Shown here piece after piece: positions 8,130-18,033 of a DNA stretch of 35,768 bases (its first letter is position 1; the number at the start of each line of letters is the position of its first letter). The position numbers and the translations under genes were made by a program. Source of the stretch: Ignavibacteria bacterium (lineage in GTDB: Bacteria > Bacteroidota > Ignavibacteria > Kapaibacteriales > UBA2268); contig JAOAEE010000007.1 in the NCBI GenBank assembly GCA_026416955.1, forward strand, positions 1-35,768. The letters are read 5' to 3'. The notes below the pieces were generated by a model. It was given only the letters and a program-made list of their open reading frames with translations, did no database searches and was not told the DNA's origin.

Positions 8130-8999
8130 CTAAAAATTTAAAATTTTCTGGAAAGAAAGTATTAGAGTGTAAAAAAGTACAAACATATTTAAGTTTAAAA
8201 ATGCTAACTTGTAAAATTTCTGAGGTTGAACGACTTTCACCATTCGATGAATCCGCGCAAGTAGAAAGCAACCCAACAGAAAGACAGTAATAAACGAAGG
8301 AATACTAAACTTATCTAAAAGGCCAATAATTAAAAGTGCAACAACTACAAGACTTACTATCCAAACGAAAGAAAGCCTTGCAATTTGCAAAGGATTAAGT
8401 AAATCAGTTAGAACGGGGAAGCCAGCGTTTCGGTAATCAGTTTCATATACAATTAAAAGTAGCCAAAAGTGTGGAATTTGCCAAATGAAAAAGAAAATTG
8501 CAATCGAAATATTCAATGGATGTAGAAATTCGCCACCAGCGAATGTCCAACCTATCATTGGCGGAATTGCCCCAATGAATGCTCCGGGTAACGCAGCAAA
8601 AGGTGTGCTTCGCTTTAATGGGGTATAAATTAAATTGTAAATAATAATAGCACCTATCCCTAAGAATAAGGGAAAGCTTATCCCTTTTATCACGAAGAGA
8701 AAGGTTAAACCAAGAAATATAAAACTTAAAGATAAAAATAATCCAAATCCAACAGAAAAAACTTTACGAGGTATTGGTCGGTTCCTTGTTCGTTGCATAT
8801 TTCCATCGAATTGCCATTCTTGAACTTGATTCAATCCAGATGAACCACTTGCAAGCAAAAAAATTGCAAACCAAAGTATAAGCAACTCAAAGTTAACTGA
8901 ATTAGTTGCTAAAATGTATCCGAGAATGGAACTAATGGATACTGATATTGAAATAGGAAATTTTACAAAGTTTAAAATATCTCTAAAATTGAATTTCAT
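8130..8999 (-). CDS. ctaB: heme O synthase (protoheme IX farnesyltransferase)
   Basis: 289 residues of a UbiA-type prenyltransferase with about eight or nine membrane helices. It adds the farnesyl tail to heme b to make heme O for the heme-copper oxidase encoded alongside. The first aspartate-rich motif reads NQVQEWQFDGNMQRTRNRP, with Glu in place of the first Asp; the MxRTxxRP signature is intact. A second motif is seen as YNLIYTPLKR and WQIPHFW, then ETDYRNAGFPVL. Its ATG overlaps the coxB stop (ATGA). No heme A synthase (ctaA) is visible in the window, so whether the final oxidase carries heme A or O cannot be decided here. Confidence 0.93.
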   Translation of the reverse strand: MKFNFRDILNFVKFPISISVSISSILGYILATNSVNFELLILWFAIFLLASGSSGLNQVQEWQFDGNMQRTRNRPIPRKVFSVGFGLFLSLSFIFLGLTFLFVIKGISFPLFLGIGAIIIYNLIYTPLKRSTPFAALPGAFIGAIPPMIGWTFAGGEFLHPLNISIAIFFFIWQIPHFWLLLIVYETDYRNAGFPVLTDLLNPLQIARLSFVWIVSLVVVALLIIGLLDKFSIPSFITVFLLGCFLLARIHRMVKVVQPQKFYKLAFLNLNMFVLFYTLILSFQKILNF

Positions 9000-9967
9000 T
9001 GTTTGTTCTTAACAAAGTTGGAGTATAATAAATCAACAATGTAATTTAATTCATCTTCTTTTAAAATGTTTACCGAACTTGGCATCGAGATTTTTTCGTA
9101 TCCTTTAACAATATGCAAATTCGGATTAATAATGGATTCTCGGATATAGTTTTTGTCGATTACGACAGCAGTATCTTTTCCATTGATTTTAACGTTGGCA
9201 AAGCCCCTTTGTAATTCAACGAAAGACGGTCCGATTCCTTTCCGGTTGTCAATGTTGTGGCATTGTACACATCCTTTTGCAAACAGTATAGCGTAACTAC
9301 CAGTTAAGTAATCTTTATAACCACCAGTGTGGGATGCAACATACCTTCTTAAATAGTTTTCATCGACTTTCCCTTGTAACCATTCCGAAAACTCTTTTTC
9401 GGGTACAACATATACTTTTGTATACATTATTGAGTGGTTCATTCCGCAATATTCAGCACAAGCAATATCGAACGACCCGATTTCCTTTGGGTGAACAACC
9501 ATATAGTTTTCCCTTCCGGGTACCGCATCTTCTTTTATGCGAAATGCTGGGATGTAGAAGGAATGGTTTACATCGGTCGCAACAATTGTGAACTTAACTG
9601 GCTTTCCAGCAGGAATAAATAAAGTATCTGTAACTTTTCCATTTTCATAATAAAATTTCCAAGCCCACATTTTTGCTTCGACTTTAACATTCAACGCACC
9701 GGGGGGGACAATTCTCGCTTCCTTGAAAACACCATAACTATAGAAAAACATAGTCAAAACCAATACCACAGGAACTACTATCCATATAATCTCAATGGTT
9801 TTATTTCCTTCAATTTGTGATGCAATAGGATGCTTTTTCCTGTTGTATTTAATAACAAAATAAATCATAGAAATTGTTATTATCAGCAAGAGAATAAATG
9901 AAATACCAATAATATACAGCATTACGTAGTCGACCTTTTGGGCATAGTTTGTTGCGGTTTGGAACAT
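8996..9967 (-). CDS. coxB: cytochrome c oxidase subunit II with fused cytochrome c (caa3 type)
   Basis: 323 residues. Two N-terminal membrane helices (about 15-40 and 58-80) precede a periplasmic cupredoxin domain with all CuA ligands: His135 in DVNHSFYIP, then CAEYCGMNHSIM giving Cys170, Glu172, Cys174, His178 and Met181. A cytochrome c domain follows, with CVQCH at 233-237 and a probable Met295 ligand (KISMPSS). The fusion is the defining mark of caa3 oxidases, which take electrons through the tethered heme c. There is no lipobox. A GGAGG ribosome site precedes the ATG, and coxD ends eight bases upstream. Confidence 0.95.
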   Translation of the reverse strand: MFQTATNYAQKVDYVMLYIIGISFILLLIITISMIYFVIKYNRKKHPIASQIEGNKTIEIIWIVVPVVLVLTMFFYSYGVFKEARIVPPGALNVKVEAKMWAWKFYYENGKVTDTLFIPAGKPVKFTIVATDVNHSFYIPAFRIKEDAVPGRENYMVVHPKEIGSFDIACAEYCGMNHSIMYTKVYVVPEKEFSEWLQGKVDENYLRRYVASHTGGYKDYLTGSYAILFAKGCVQCHNIDNRKGIGPSFVELQRGFANVKINGKDTAVVIDKNYIRESIINPNLHIVKGYEKISMPSSVNILKEDELNYIVDLLYSNFVKNKQ

Positions 9968-9975
9968 AATTCCTC

Positions 9976-10263
9976 CTATCTAAAGAATATATCAGTAGAT
10001 GTTAATATGAAAATTGATGCAAGCGTTGCAAGAGCAACAAACAAGAAAACCCGAAAAATTGCATCATCGAACTTAATGTGCATAAAGTAGTTAATAACTA
10101 GGGTGGACTTTACTGCCGCAATTAATAATGCAAGAAACAGTGCAATTCTTCCGAAATCAACACCAGCCATTGTAACAGTCAATACTGTCAAAGATACTAA
10201 ACTTATCCAAACAAGAACATAAGTTCCATATGGAATTAAATGTGTGTTATGTTCTTTTTCCAT
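9976..10263 (-). CDS. coxD: cytochrome c oxidase subunit IV (small subunit)
   Basis: 95 residues with three membrane helices (about 12-30, 37-55 and 65-90). The pattern TYVLVWISLVSLTVLTV, then AAVKSTLVINYFMHIKFD, is typical of the prokaryotic subunit IV family (COX4_pro), in which K-x-x-L-V-x-x-Y-F-M-H is the conserved core. It stabilises the oxidase and has no cofactor. It sits 10 bases after coxC and 8 bases before coxB. Confidence 0.88.
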   Translation of the reverse strand: MEKEHNTHLIPYGTYVLVWISLVSLTVLTVTMAGVDFGRIALFLALLIAAVKSTLVINYFMHIKFDDAIFRVFLFVALATLASIFILTSTDIFFR

Positions 10264-10273
10264 ACAGCACCTA

Positions 10274-10954
10274 TCAATGAATTAAGTAAAATAATGGGAA
10301 CAAAAAAATCCAAATTAGGTCGACGAGATGCCAATACAATCCAGAATTTTCGAGTTTTATATAGTCCCCTTTTGTGATTTTATTTCGAATGAGGAAAACA
10401 AGCATAAAAAGTAATATAATAGCACCAATAACTACGTGAAGAGCGTGCAATCCAGTCATTGAATAATACATAGCATAGAAGATTATTTCACCATTGGGTT
10501 TGGACAATAGTTCTGGTGCATTGGGATAAATTCCGTGGTGAAATTTTGCAGTCCATTCGAAGTACTTAATCACTAAAAACGCTAATGCAAAACCAATGGT
10601 AGAAATCAGATAGAAGATTGAGAGTGATTTTTTTCCTCTTTGTATGGCTGCGATAGACAAAGCCATTGTTAAACTGCTAGTAAGCAAGATAATAGTATTA
10701 ACTGTTCCAAGAATTAGATTCAACTCTTGTCCTGCAATTATGAAGTCCTTGGTATATTGCAAGCGATATGCCATATAAAGTAGGAACAATCCTCCAAAGA
10801 GTAGAAGTTCAGTAAAAAGAAACAACCACATACCAATTTTCGCACCAATTGCATCCTTATGTTGGTGCGGGTCGGAGATATGCTTTGCTTCCTTTTTTAC
10901 TTCTTGTTCAATGGTTATGTTTGTGGCATCAAGACTTTCCATCTTTTGTCTCAT
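10274..10954 (-). CDS. coxC: cytochrome c oxidase subunit III
   Basis: 226 residues, about five membrane helices after a charged N-terminal tail; this is the short five-helix form of subunit III. Conserved segments are [17 protein letters not shown] with its glutamate, a G-I-Y-P-N-A-P-E loop, [13 protein letters not shown] and [15 protein letters not shown] at the C terminus. The start is uncertain. The ATG at 10954 (MRQKMESLD) overlaps coxA by 26 bases and the ATG at 10942 (MESLD) by 14, and neither has a strong ribosome site. Translational coupling to coxA is likely either way. Confidence 0.92.
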   Translation of the reverse strand: MRQKMESLDATNITIEQEVKKEAKHISDPHQHKDAIGAKIGMWLFLFTELLLFGGLFLLYMAYRLQYTKDFIIAGQELNLILGTVNTIILLTSSLTMALSIAAIQRGKKSLSIFYLISTIGFALAFLVIKYFEWTAKFHHGIYPNAPELLSKPNGEIIFYAMYYSMTGLHALHVVIGAIILLFMLVFLIRNKITKGDYIKLENSGLYWHLVDLIWIFLFPLFYLIH

Positions 10955-12566
10955 TTATGTGTGAAAAATCATATGGTCCGTTGGTAACGTTTGGTATTTT
11001 GTCGAAATTTTCGTGGGGTGGAGGTGATGGTATTGTCCATTCAAGCGTAACGCCACCCCAAGGATTTGCCTCTGCTGGTTTCCCTTTGAATAAAGCATAG
11101 ATTAGATTGGCAAACATAATTATTAAACCAAGGATTAACACCCAAGAACCCACAGTAGAGATAATATGTAATGTTTGATATTCGGGAAGATAACTCCAAT
11201 AGCGGCGCGGCATTCCAAGGTATCCAAGAATGAACATAGTAAAGTACAGCAGATTAAATCCTACAAAAATAAATGGGGTAGCTGCGATTGCAAGTTTCTC
11301 GTTGTACATTTTCCCAAACATTTTGGGGAACCAATAGTGAAGAGCAGCAAAAAGTATTATCGCAGTTCCTCCAAACATAACATAATGAAAATGGGCAACA
11401 ACGAAATATGTATCGGTAACGTGAATATCCGTTGCAAGTGAACCCAAAACCAATCCAGTTAATCCACCGATTGAAAATAGGAAAATGAACATCATTACAT
11501 AAATTAAAGGTGCTCGAAGTTCGATAGAGCCTTTGTAGAGGGTGGCAACCCAATTGAAAACTTTAACCCCACTTGGAACAGCCACAAGAAAGGTTAGCAA
11601 AGAAAACACCATTCTTGCTGTATCGCTCATACCAGAGGTAAACATATGGTGTGCCCATACGAAATATCCGATTAATGCAATTGCTAACGAAGAGAAAGCG
11701 ATTACTTTATAGCCAAAAATTGTCCTTCGGGCAAAAGTTGGAATTATTTCGGAAACCACGCCCATTGCTGGCAAAATCATAATATAGACCGCTGGGTGGG
11801 AATAAATCCAAAACAGGTGTTGGAAGAGCAATGGGTCGCCCCCAAGTGCAGGGTCGAAAATTCCTATATGGAGAACTCTTTCAATTACCACAAGAAGTAT
11901 TGTAATTCCAACTACTGGTGTTGCCACTACTTGTATCCAAGCCGTAGCATATAGTGCCCAAACGAATAAGGGTAAGCGAAAGAACGTCATACCCGGGGCA
12001 CGAAGTCTATGGACTGTTGTAATAAAGTTAAGTCCAGTTAGTATAGATGAGAAACCAAGTATAAATGCTCCAAGCAAAGGAAGTATTACATTTGTTGTTG
12101 TTCTAATACTGTATGGAACATAGAAAGTCCATCCAGTGTCGATTGGACCGCCTTGTAAGAATAACGAAGCAATCGCAAATAAACCACCAGTAATGTATAG
12201 GTACCAAGAAAAAAGGTTTAACCTTGGAAAAGCTACATCACGAGCGCCAATTTGTATTGGAAGGAAAAAATTTCCAAAGATAGCTGGAATTCCCGGAATG
12301 ATAAATAGGAAAATCATTATCACTCCGTGAAGAGTAAATAGAGCGTTGTATGTTTGTGCATCGACAATTGTTTTATCGGGTGTAAGCATTTCCAATTTCA
12401 TAATAAATCCAAGGGTAATACCTACCCAAAGGAAAGAAATCATAGCAATTAGGTAAAGAAGTCCAATTCTTTTGTGGTCGGTGCTTAGTAACCAAGCAAA
12501 AATTCCTTTGTGTGCCTTATACTCTAAGTAGTTTTCTGCTTTTTCAATTAAGGTAGCACTTCCCAT
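10929..12566 (-). CDS. coxA: cytochrome c oxidase subunit I, A2-type heme-copper oxidase
   Basis: 545 residues, about 12 membrane helices; the catalytic subunit that reduces oxygen and pumps protons. Heme and copper ligands are present: His80 (LFTLHG), His257 with Tyr261 (SHPAVY, the His-Tyr crosslink pair), His306 and His307, His392 and His394 (VVAHFHYVM). D-channel entry Asp110 ([11 protein letters not shown]) and K-channel Lys335 (PSGVKVFNW) are kept. The A1-type glutamate (HPEVY) is alanine, and a Tyr255-Ser256 pair stands just before it (WIYSHPAVY), which is the A2-subtype signature known from Rhodothermus-like caa3 oxidases. A GGAGG ribosome site lies in the end of the preceding sco gene, one base away. 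Confidence 0.97.
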   Translation of the reverse strand: MGSATLIEKAENYLEYKAHKGIFAWLLSTDHKRIGLLYLIAMISFLWVGITLGFIMKLEMLTPDKTIVDAQTYNALFTLHGVIMIFLFIIPGIPAIFGNFFLPIQIGARDVAFPRLNLFSWYLYITGGLFAIASLFLQGGPIDTGWTFYVPYSIRTTTNVILPLLGAFILGFSSILTGLNFITTVHRLRAPGMTFFRLPLFVWALYATAWIQVVATPVVGITILLVVIERVLHIGIFDPALGGDPLLFQHLFWIYSHPAVYIMILPAMGVVSEIIPTFARRTIFGYKVIAFSSLAIALIGYFVWAHHMFTSGMSDTARMVFSLLTFLVAVPSGVKVFNWVATLYKGSIELRAPLIYVMMFIFLFSIGGLTGLVLGSLATDIHVTDTYFVVAHFHYVMFGGTAIILFAALHYWFPKMFGKMYNEKLAIAATPFIFVGFNLLYFTMFILGYLGMPRRYWSYLPEYQTLHIISTVGSWVLILGLIIMFANLIYALFKGKPAEANPWGGVTLEWTIPSPPPHENFDKIPNVTNGPYDFSHINETKDGKS

Positions 12567-12567
12567 A

Positions 12568-13338
12568 TTATTCCTCCGAATTTTTCTTTTTCTTTTTGGA
12601 AATGAGTATTACGAAAAAGACTGCCAAGCCAAGAAGCATCACAGTCCCAAAAACTCTTGTAAAGTTAAATACGTAAGTTCGTCCAGAAGGGTCGTATGAA
12701 TAACAAAATTTTAGCAAACGATTGACAGTTGGAAGGGGGATACCTTTTTCTGCTTCGAGAACAGCCATCTTGAAGTCAAAAGGATTAAACTCTGTTCCGA
12801 AAAGATATCGAATTATTTTGCCATCGGGCGAAATAGAATATATTGCTGCACCGTGAACAAAGTCCCCTCTCCCGTCGGGTTTGAAATAGAAGCCAACAGC
12901 ATTTGTAATTTTTCGTATCGAAATACTATCGCCAACAAGGAATGCCCAAGAGTTTTTATCTATTTTCTTTTCCAATCCTTTGATATGATTTTCCTTCCAT
13001 TTCTTCGCTTTATCGAAAGTTTCTGTGTGGTCGAAACTTATTGTTACAAGTTGGTAATCTTTGCCCGGTACAAGTTCGGATTTATCGACAACTTCAGAAA
13101 CTCCGGTTAAAAGTGGACTACAAATGCCGGGACAATGATAATAAACAAACATTAGTATTGTTGGTTTATTTATCAAATTTGCGAGTTTAACTTGCTTACC
13201 TTCTTCGTTAGTAAATACCAAATCGAGAGGTATTTTATTACCTAATTTTTCAACTATTCCAACTTCTGGTTCTTTGTTTCCTTTTAGTGTTAAGGAAAGC
13301 AAAAATAAAATTTGAAAAAGTAGCAAGATTTTTTTCAT
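12568..13338 (-). CDS. SCO1/SenC-type copper chaperone for CuA assembly
   Basis: 256 residues. A signal peptide (about 1-19) leads to a periplasmic thioredoxin-fold domain with the copper-binding HCPGIC motif (Cys69 and Cys73) and the distal histidine His162 in [11 protein letters not shown]-terminal membrane helix (about 228-246) followed by lysines anchors it to the inner membrane. Sco proteins deliver copper or reduce the CuA cysteines of subunit II, which fits the gene lying directly before coxA. The C-terminal anchor, rather than an N-terminal one, is common for copies next to alternative complex III genes in this group. The gene starts two bases after the preceding cytochrome gene. Confidence 0.92.
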   Translation of the reverse strand: MKKILLLFQILFLLSLTLKGNKEPEVGIVEKLGNKIPLDLVFTNEEGKQVKLANLINKPTILMFVYYHCPGICSPLLTGVSEVVDKSELVPGKDYQLVTISFDHTETFDKAKKWKENHIKGLEKKIDKNSWAFLVGDSISIRKITNAVGFYFKPDGRGDFVHGAAIYSISPDGKIIRYLFGTEFNPFDFKMAVLEAEKGIPLPTVNRLLKFCYSYDPSGRTYVFNFTRVFGTVMLLGLAVFFVILISKKKKKNSEE

Positions 13339-13340
13339 AA

Positions 13341-14258
13341 CTAATTTGTATTAATCGACATAAGTTTTATTTTTTCAATAAATAGTTGTTTTTCTTGGTT
13401 TGTTGCTAAAATAAATTTCGATGATACTCCATTTAAGGGATAATTTTGTATTAATAGTTGTTCAAGTTCATTTGGAGTTCTCTTGGCGTTAACCAAAAAG
13501 GCCGAAAATTTCTCTTTGTCTTCTATAAATTGCATAATGTAGTTATCGTTCAATAAGTTAGATATAGAATTTGCTTTTGTTTGTACTTCTTGACTTTCGT
13601 TAACAATTTTCGACATTGCTATTCCAATTGGGATAGTTGGTGGAAGTTCGTATGTTTGGGTGACTTTATAATTAGCTTCCAATTCAGCAATATCTTTGTC
13701 GGAAACTTCGCTTTTTTCGTTGGAGAAGCTTTTGATTATGTAAAATAATGCAATTTTTTCACTTGGCGAAAGAAATTCATAGGAAACCATTCCAGTTCCG
13801 GGAATACCTTCTTGCAAAGTTTTGTAGATTTGTGCGATGCTGGTTCCATTTTTCCAACCATCCTTTTTTGTAAAGTCCCTTGGTGGTGGGTTTAGACCTT
13901 TACCAGCAATTCCGTCACCTTTACCAGATTCTCCGTGACAAGTTGAACAAGTAGTCCGAAATATTTCTTCTCCACGCTTTAGCATTGCTTCTGTTGGGTT
14001 CTTGATATATTCAATTTTCACTCCTTCGACTTTTCGACCAAGGGATAGATTTACATCTTTAAATAATTTGGCAGAATCTGGTTCAAAGTAGGGGATAGGA
14101 TTCTTGTAAAATTGGTCGATTTGGTCAAGATATACTATTCCTAAGGCAAAAATTACGAAAAAGAAAAGAATAAACGAATATCCAACCCAACGCTTTGGGT
14201 TTTTAAATACTTGCTTAAAATCAATTTCATCGTAAAAGTAAACGAACAATTTTTTCAT
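13341..14258 (-). CDS. membrane-anchored monoheme cytochrome c
   Basis: 305 residues. One membrane helix (about 25-45) is followed by a class I cytochrome c domain (about 90-180) with CSTCH at 104-108, GKGDGIAGKGLNPPPRDF and a probable axial Met157 (PGTGMVSYEF). About 125 further residues are polar and mostly helical, with no recognised domain. The heme domain resembles the ActE-type cytochrome of alternative complex III. Because this operon already has an ActE domain fused to ActD, this is an additional cytochrome, placed between actF and the oxidase genes. A role as electron shuttle between the two complexes is likely by position only. Confidence 0.82.
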   Translation of the reverse strand: MKKLFVYFYDEIDFKQVFKNPKRWVGYSFILFFFVIFALGIVYLDQIDQFYKNPIPYFEPDSAKLFKDVNLSLGRKVEGVKIEYIKNPTEAMLKRGEEIFRTTCSTCHGESGKGDGIAGKGLNPPPRDFTKKDGWKNGTSIAQIYKTLQEGIPGTGMVSYEFLSPSEKIALFYIIKSFSNEKSEVSDKDIAELEANYKVTQTYELPPTIPIGIAMSKIVNESQEVQTKANSISNLLNDNYIMQFIEDKEKFSAFLVNAKRTPNELEQLLIQNYPLNGVSSKFILATNQEKQLFIEKIKLMSINTN

Positions 14259-14335
14259 TTTATATAGCCTAAATTTTTATTTAAATCATTTTAAAAATAA
14301 TATTACGAATTTTTATCAAAATATTGCATAAATGC

Positions 14336-15526
14336 TTATAAATGAAATTCTAACCCTCGTTTCAACTTGGGGTCGCCAATTGGAATTAAATTAGTTCTTT
14401 TAGAAAAAATGTAAAATGAGCAAACTAGAATACCTATTCCGAAAATTAGAGTTGCAATTTCGAACCAACTAAGTGGAAGTGAATTTTTCGAATAAGTTGG
14501 CATAATAATCCAATATAGGTCATAATAATGAGCAAAAAGAATCCAAATAGCTGCAATTTTTAGTCTTTTAGGGTCCATTTTTGCTGGTTGGGGTAAAAGT
14601 AAAATATATGGTACAATAAATTTTACAAAAATCAATCCAATTGAAAAATAGAGCCAACTACCGGTTCCGCGCATTATATACCAAAAAGTTTCTTCGGGAA
14701 GGTTTGCATACCAAATTAGCATAAATTGACTAAATGCAATATAAGCCCAAAAGTTTGTGAATGCAAAAAGCAAAGCCCCCATACTATAGTAATGGTCTTG
14801 CCCAAGACCTTCGGCAAGGAAACCATTTTCGTTTAAAAGAATTGATGCGAAAGTGAATGCACCTAATGCAGCAAGAAAAGTTCCAGCAAAGTAGTAGACG
14901 CCGAAAATTGTAGAATACCAATGTGGTTCAAGGCTCATTAACCAGTCGATAGCAAAAATTGTTAAAGTGATTGCAAAAATAGGCATAAAGATAGCAGAAA
15001 CAGTAATGTTTTTTCGAGTAAAGTTTTGATTGGGGTTATTATCTTGTTGACGAGAGTTATTGTTGAATAAGAAATAAAATAAATACCAAATAACTAAAAT
15101 AATGATTATTCTAATATAGAAGAAAGATTCGTTGAGATATGGCGATTTGTGTTTCAAGATAGCATCTGTTTGAACAGCTTCGGTATGTGTCCAATGATAT
15201 AGGGAATGTATGTTCAATAATATTGGAATAATCAAAAAAGGGAGTACCCAAATAATAGCAGAGTTAATTTCGGCAACACGTCGGAAAGGGACACTCCACA
15301 CGGCACCAGTTAAGTATTCAATTCCGATAAAGAAAAGGGAACCAATACCTATACTTGCCAACCAACTCATTAAGATGACAAGATTAAAAGAGGTTCTTGC
15401 TGAGTTAACAATAAATCCAATTATGATACCGATTAGACCAACTATTAATAAAGTCAAACCTAAGTTGAAAACCTTTTGAGGTAGAACTTTCTTTTCGTAT
15501 TTGAATTCAAAAGTATTTTCACTCAT
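14336..15526 (-). CDS. actF: alternative complex III subunit ActF (NrfD-like membrane subunit)
   Basis: 396 residues, about ten membrane helices, no cofactor motifs. It is the shorter second NrfD/PsrC-like subunit that pairs with ActC in the membrane domain. Recognisable parts are GSLFFIGIEYLTGAVWSVPFRR, an LYHWTHTEA loop, IDWLMSLEPHWYSTIFGVYYF and FWAYIAFSQFMLIWYANLPEE, all typical of ActF. The family is proposed to contribute to proton translocation, without a quinol site of its own. The ATG overlaps the actDE stop (ATGA) and an AGGAGG ribosome site precedes it. A 77-base gap follows before the next cytochrome gene. Confidence 0.9.
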   Translation of the reverse strand: MSENTFEFKYEKKVLPQKVFNLGLTLLIVGLIGIIIGFIVNSARTSFNLVILMSWLASIGIGSLFFIGIEYLTGAVWSVPFRRVAEINSAIIWVLPFLIIPILLNIHSLYHWTHTEAVQTDAILKHKSPYLNESFFYIRIIIILVIWYLFYFLFNNNSRQQDNNPNQNFTRKNITVSAIFMPIFAITLTIFAIDWLMSLEPHWYSTIFGVYYFAGTFLAALGAFTFASILLNENGFLAEGLGQDHYYSMGALLFAFTNFWAYIAFSQFMLIWYANLPEETFWYIMRGTGSWLYFSIGLIFVKFIVPYILLLPQPAKMDPKRLKIAAIWILFAHYYDLYWIIMPTYSKNSLPLSWFEIATLIFGIGILVCSFYIFSKRTNLIPIGDPKLKRGLEFHL

Positions 15527-16662
15527 TGAACATCCTCCTGTTTAGCATTTAATGAGCGTTGTAGTGCTCTAATGTATAGAACTATTGCCCAACGTTCCTT
15601 TTCGGTCAATTGTTTTGAATAGGAGGGCATAATGTTTTGTCCTTCAACTATGACGTGGTAAATCCTACCATCGGACCAGTTTCTAACTTTTTCCGAATGT
15701 AGGCTTGGTGGGTTAGGGAACTGTCCATTTAAGCGGCTATCTCCTTCCCCGCGCCACCCGTGGCAAGGTGAGCAAAAAGTGTTATATTTTGATTTGCCAA
15801 GCTCCAAATTTTCTTTGCTTGGAAGCAAAGGATTAATAAGTTTGGTTCCTGCTTCGTCGGGTTTTCCTTTGAATGGATAGAAAGCTTCTCCCCGAGCAAC
15901 TGTTCCGGGAACTGGCTTCCTCATTCCGAAACCATCATTGAAGAAAGTGGAAGCTTCTTGGGGATTTAACTTATGTTGGTTCATCATAAAATCAAAAGGT
16001 GGTAAATACAAAATAACGTTGTTGAACAAGTATCCAATTGCTGATGTTAATATTGCTACAACGATTAAAAACACAATGAACTTCCAGTCGAAAACTTTGG
16101 GCTTGTACGAAGTTTCTTCTTCTTGGTAGTAAATATCGATAATGCTATCTGGTTCAAATTGGGAGAATAGGGATTTTATTTCATCATAGTTGAATTTTTT
16201 ATCTTTGGCTTCGATTATTAAACCGCAGTTATCCGAAGAAACTTTCTTTAAGTAATCAGTGTCGTGTAGGGGATGGCGATTGTTGGGAAATTTGAAAATA
16301 ATGAAAAGCATAACTATAGCAGTTCCAACAGATGCTAGTAGAACTGTTAATTCGAATAAGACTGGAACAAATGCTGGGAAAGAGAACCAAGGTTTGCCAC
16401 CAATTATAAGTGGGTAATCAACCGACATTGTCCACCAAGTAAGAAAAAGTCCAAAAGTTGTTCCAGTTAATCCTAAAATTAAAGCTACATAACCCAAAGG
16501 TGACCATTTCAAACGCATTATTTTTGGCAAACCGTGAATGGGAAAGGATGAATGGACATCCCAATTTTTGTATCCTTGTTCAACTATCTTTTTGGCAAGT
16601 TTTACCAACTTATTAGGGTCGTTAAAGAGTGCACCAATTGCATATAATTTCCTACTTTCCAT
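15523..16662 (-). CDS. fused ActD-ActE: DUF3341 subunit joined to cytochrome c subunit of alternative complex III
   Basis: 379 residues. Residues 1-185 are ActD (DUF3341): YAIGALFNDPNKLVKLAKKI, two membrane helices at about 57-78 and 98-123, then a cytosolic beta-alpha tail ending IIDIYYQEEE. A third helix at about 194-215 leads into a periplasmic ActE-type cytochrome c (about 255-370) with PVARG-like spacing (PVPGTVARGEAFYPF), CSPCH at 297-301 and Met345 (NIMPSYS). In most genomes these are two genes, and ActE is a separate lipoprotein; here the membrane helix replaces that lipid anchor. Reading frame and motifs are continuous, with no sign of a sequencing join. Nine bases separate it from actC. 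Confidence 0.9.
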   Translation of the reverse strand: MESRKLYAIGALFNDPNKLVKLAKKIVEQGYKNWDVHSSFPIHGLPKIMRLKWSPLGYVALILGLTGTTFGLFLTWWTMSVDYPLIIGGKPWFSFPAFVPVLFELTVLLASVGTAIVMLFIIFKFPNNRHPLHDTDYLKKVSSDNCGLIIEAKDKKFNYDEIKSLFSQFEPDSIIDIYYQEEETSYKPKVFDWKFIVFLIVVAILTSAIGYLFNNVILYLPPFDFMMNQHKLNPQEASTFFNDGFGMRKPVPGTVARGEAFYPFKGKPDEAGTKLINPLLPSKENLELGKSKYNTFCSPCHGWRGEGDSRLNGQFPNPPSLHSEKVRNWSDGRIYHVIVEGQNIMPSYSKQLTEKERWAIVLYIRALQRSLNAKQEDVQ

Positions 16663-16671
16663 TTCTACCTC

Positions 16672-18033
16672 TTAATGATGTTTGGGTTGTGAATTCGGAA
16701 GAATAGCCTTTACTTCTGAAATGGAAACGACTGGCAAGGCTCGGATGAATAAAATGACCAATGTAAAGAAGAGACCAAAACTTCCTATTAATATACCAAT
16801 ATCGTAGAGTGTTGGTTTAAAGTAGTCCCAACTTGTTGGAAGAAAGTCCCTTGAAGTTGTTGTAACCACAATAACAAACCGCTCGAACCACATACCAACG
16901 TTAACAAGGACCCCAATTATAAACATTGGAATGATTGACCTTCTAATCTTTTTTATCCAGAATAATTGTGTAAAAATTACATTGCACGAGACCATTATCC
17001 AATAAGCCCAAGCATAATTACCAAAAGCCCGATTGATAAAAACGAAAGATTCGAGAGGATTTCCGCTGTACCAAGCGATAAAGAATTCCATTCCATAAGC
17101 ATATCCAACCATCATACCGGTTGCAAGCATAACTTTGTTCATCTTTTCGAGTATGTCTAAAGTAATAATATGTTCCAAATCAAAAATTTTGCGAATAACT
17201 ATTAAAACATTCTGAACCATTGCAAAGCCTGAAAAAACCGCTCCAGCAACAAAGTACGGTGGGAAAATTGTTGTGTGCCAGCCGGGAAGAATCGAAACTG
17301 CAAAATCGAAACTAACTATGGTATGTACTGAAAGAACCAAGGGAGTTGCAAAACCAGCAAGTACTAAGTATATCATTTCGTAATGGTGCCAGTGGGTGTT
17401 CGAATGGCGCCAACCTAAACTAAAAATGGAGTATATGATTTTCTTGACTTTACTTTTAGTTCTATCGCGCAAAATTGCTAAATCGGGAATTAGCCCAATG
17501 TACCAAAATACAAATGAGACAGTAAGATAGGTCGAAACAGCAAATACATCCCAAATTAGAGGCGAAGTAAAGTTTACCCAAAGATGATGTTGGTTTGGTA
17601 AAGGGAACAAGTAACCATCGAGCCAGGGGCGACCAGTGTGAATAAGTGGGAATAAACCTGCTGTCATAACAGCGAAAATTGTCATTGCTTCGGCGAACCG
17701 AGCAATGCCTGTTCTCCACTTTTGACGGAAAAGGAATAAAATAGCGGAAATAAGTGTGCCGGCGTGTCCAATTCCAACCCAAAATACAAAGTTAACAATA
17801 TCGAAGGCCCAACCAATTGGTTGGTTAATTCCCCACAGTCCAAGCCCATAATAAAAAGTGTAACCAAGGCAAATTGCACCAGTTAAAAGCATTGAAACAG
17901 ATATGCCAAGTGCTAAATAATATTTCCAAGTTGGCTTTGTCTCTAAGGGCTTTGCAATAGCATCGTTCACTTGGGATTGGGTTGGATTGCCTTCGATTAT
18001 TTGTGGTTCGATTGTGTAATCAATTTGGTTCAC
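16672..18033 (-). CDS. actC: alternative complex III subunit ActC (quinol-oxidising NrfD-like subunit)
   Basis: 453 residues, about ten membrane helices, of the NrfD/PsrC family. ActC carries the menaquinol site. His132 (LIHTGRPW) and Asp162 (PLIWDVFAV) stand 30 residues apart at the positions expected for the described quinol-site His/Asp pair. Other family marks are [48 protein letters not shown] and [15 protein letters not shown]. Its ATG overlaps the actB stop by four bases. Electrons from quinol would pass to the iron-sulfur clusters of ActB or to the ActA hemes. Confidence 0.94.
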   Translation of the reverse strand: MNQIDYTIEPQIIEGNPTQSQVNDAIAKPLETKPTWKYYLALGISVSMLLTGAICLGYTFYYGLGLWGINQPIGWAFDIVNFVFWVGIGHAGTLISAILFLFRQKWRTGIARFAEAMTIFAVMTAGLFPLIHTGRPWLDGYLFPLPNQHHLWVNFTSPLIWDVFAVSTYLTVSFVFWYIGLIPDLAILRDRTKSKVKKIIYSIFSLGWRHSNTHWHHYEMIYLVLAGFATPLVLSVHTIVSFDFAVSILPGWHTTIFPPYFVAGAVFSGFAMVQNVLIVIRKIFDLEHIITLDILEKMNKVMLATGMMVGYAYGMEFFIAWYSGNPLESFVFINRAFGNYAWAYWIMVSCNVIFTQLFWIKKIRRSIIPMFIIGVLVNVGMWFERFVIVVTTTSRDFLPTSWDYFKPTLYDIGILIGSFGLFFTLVILFIRALPVVSISEVKAILPNSQPKHH

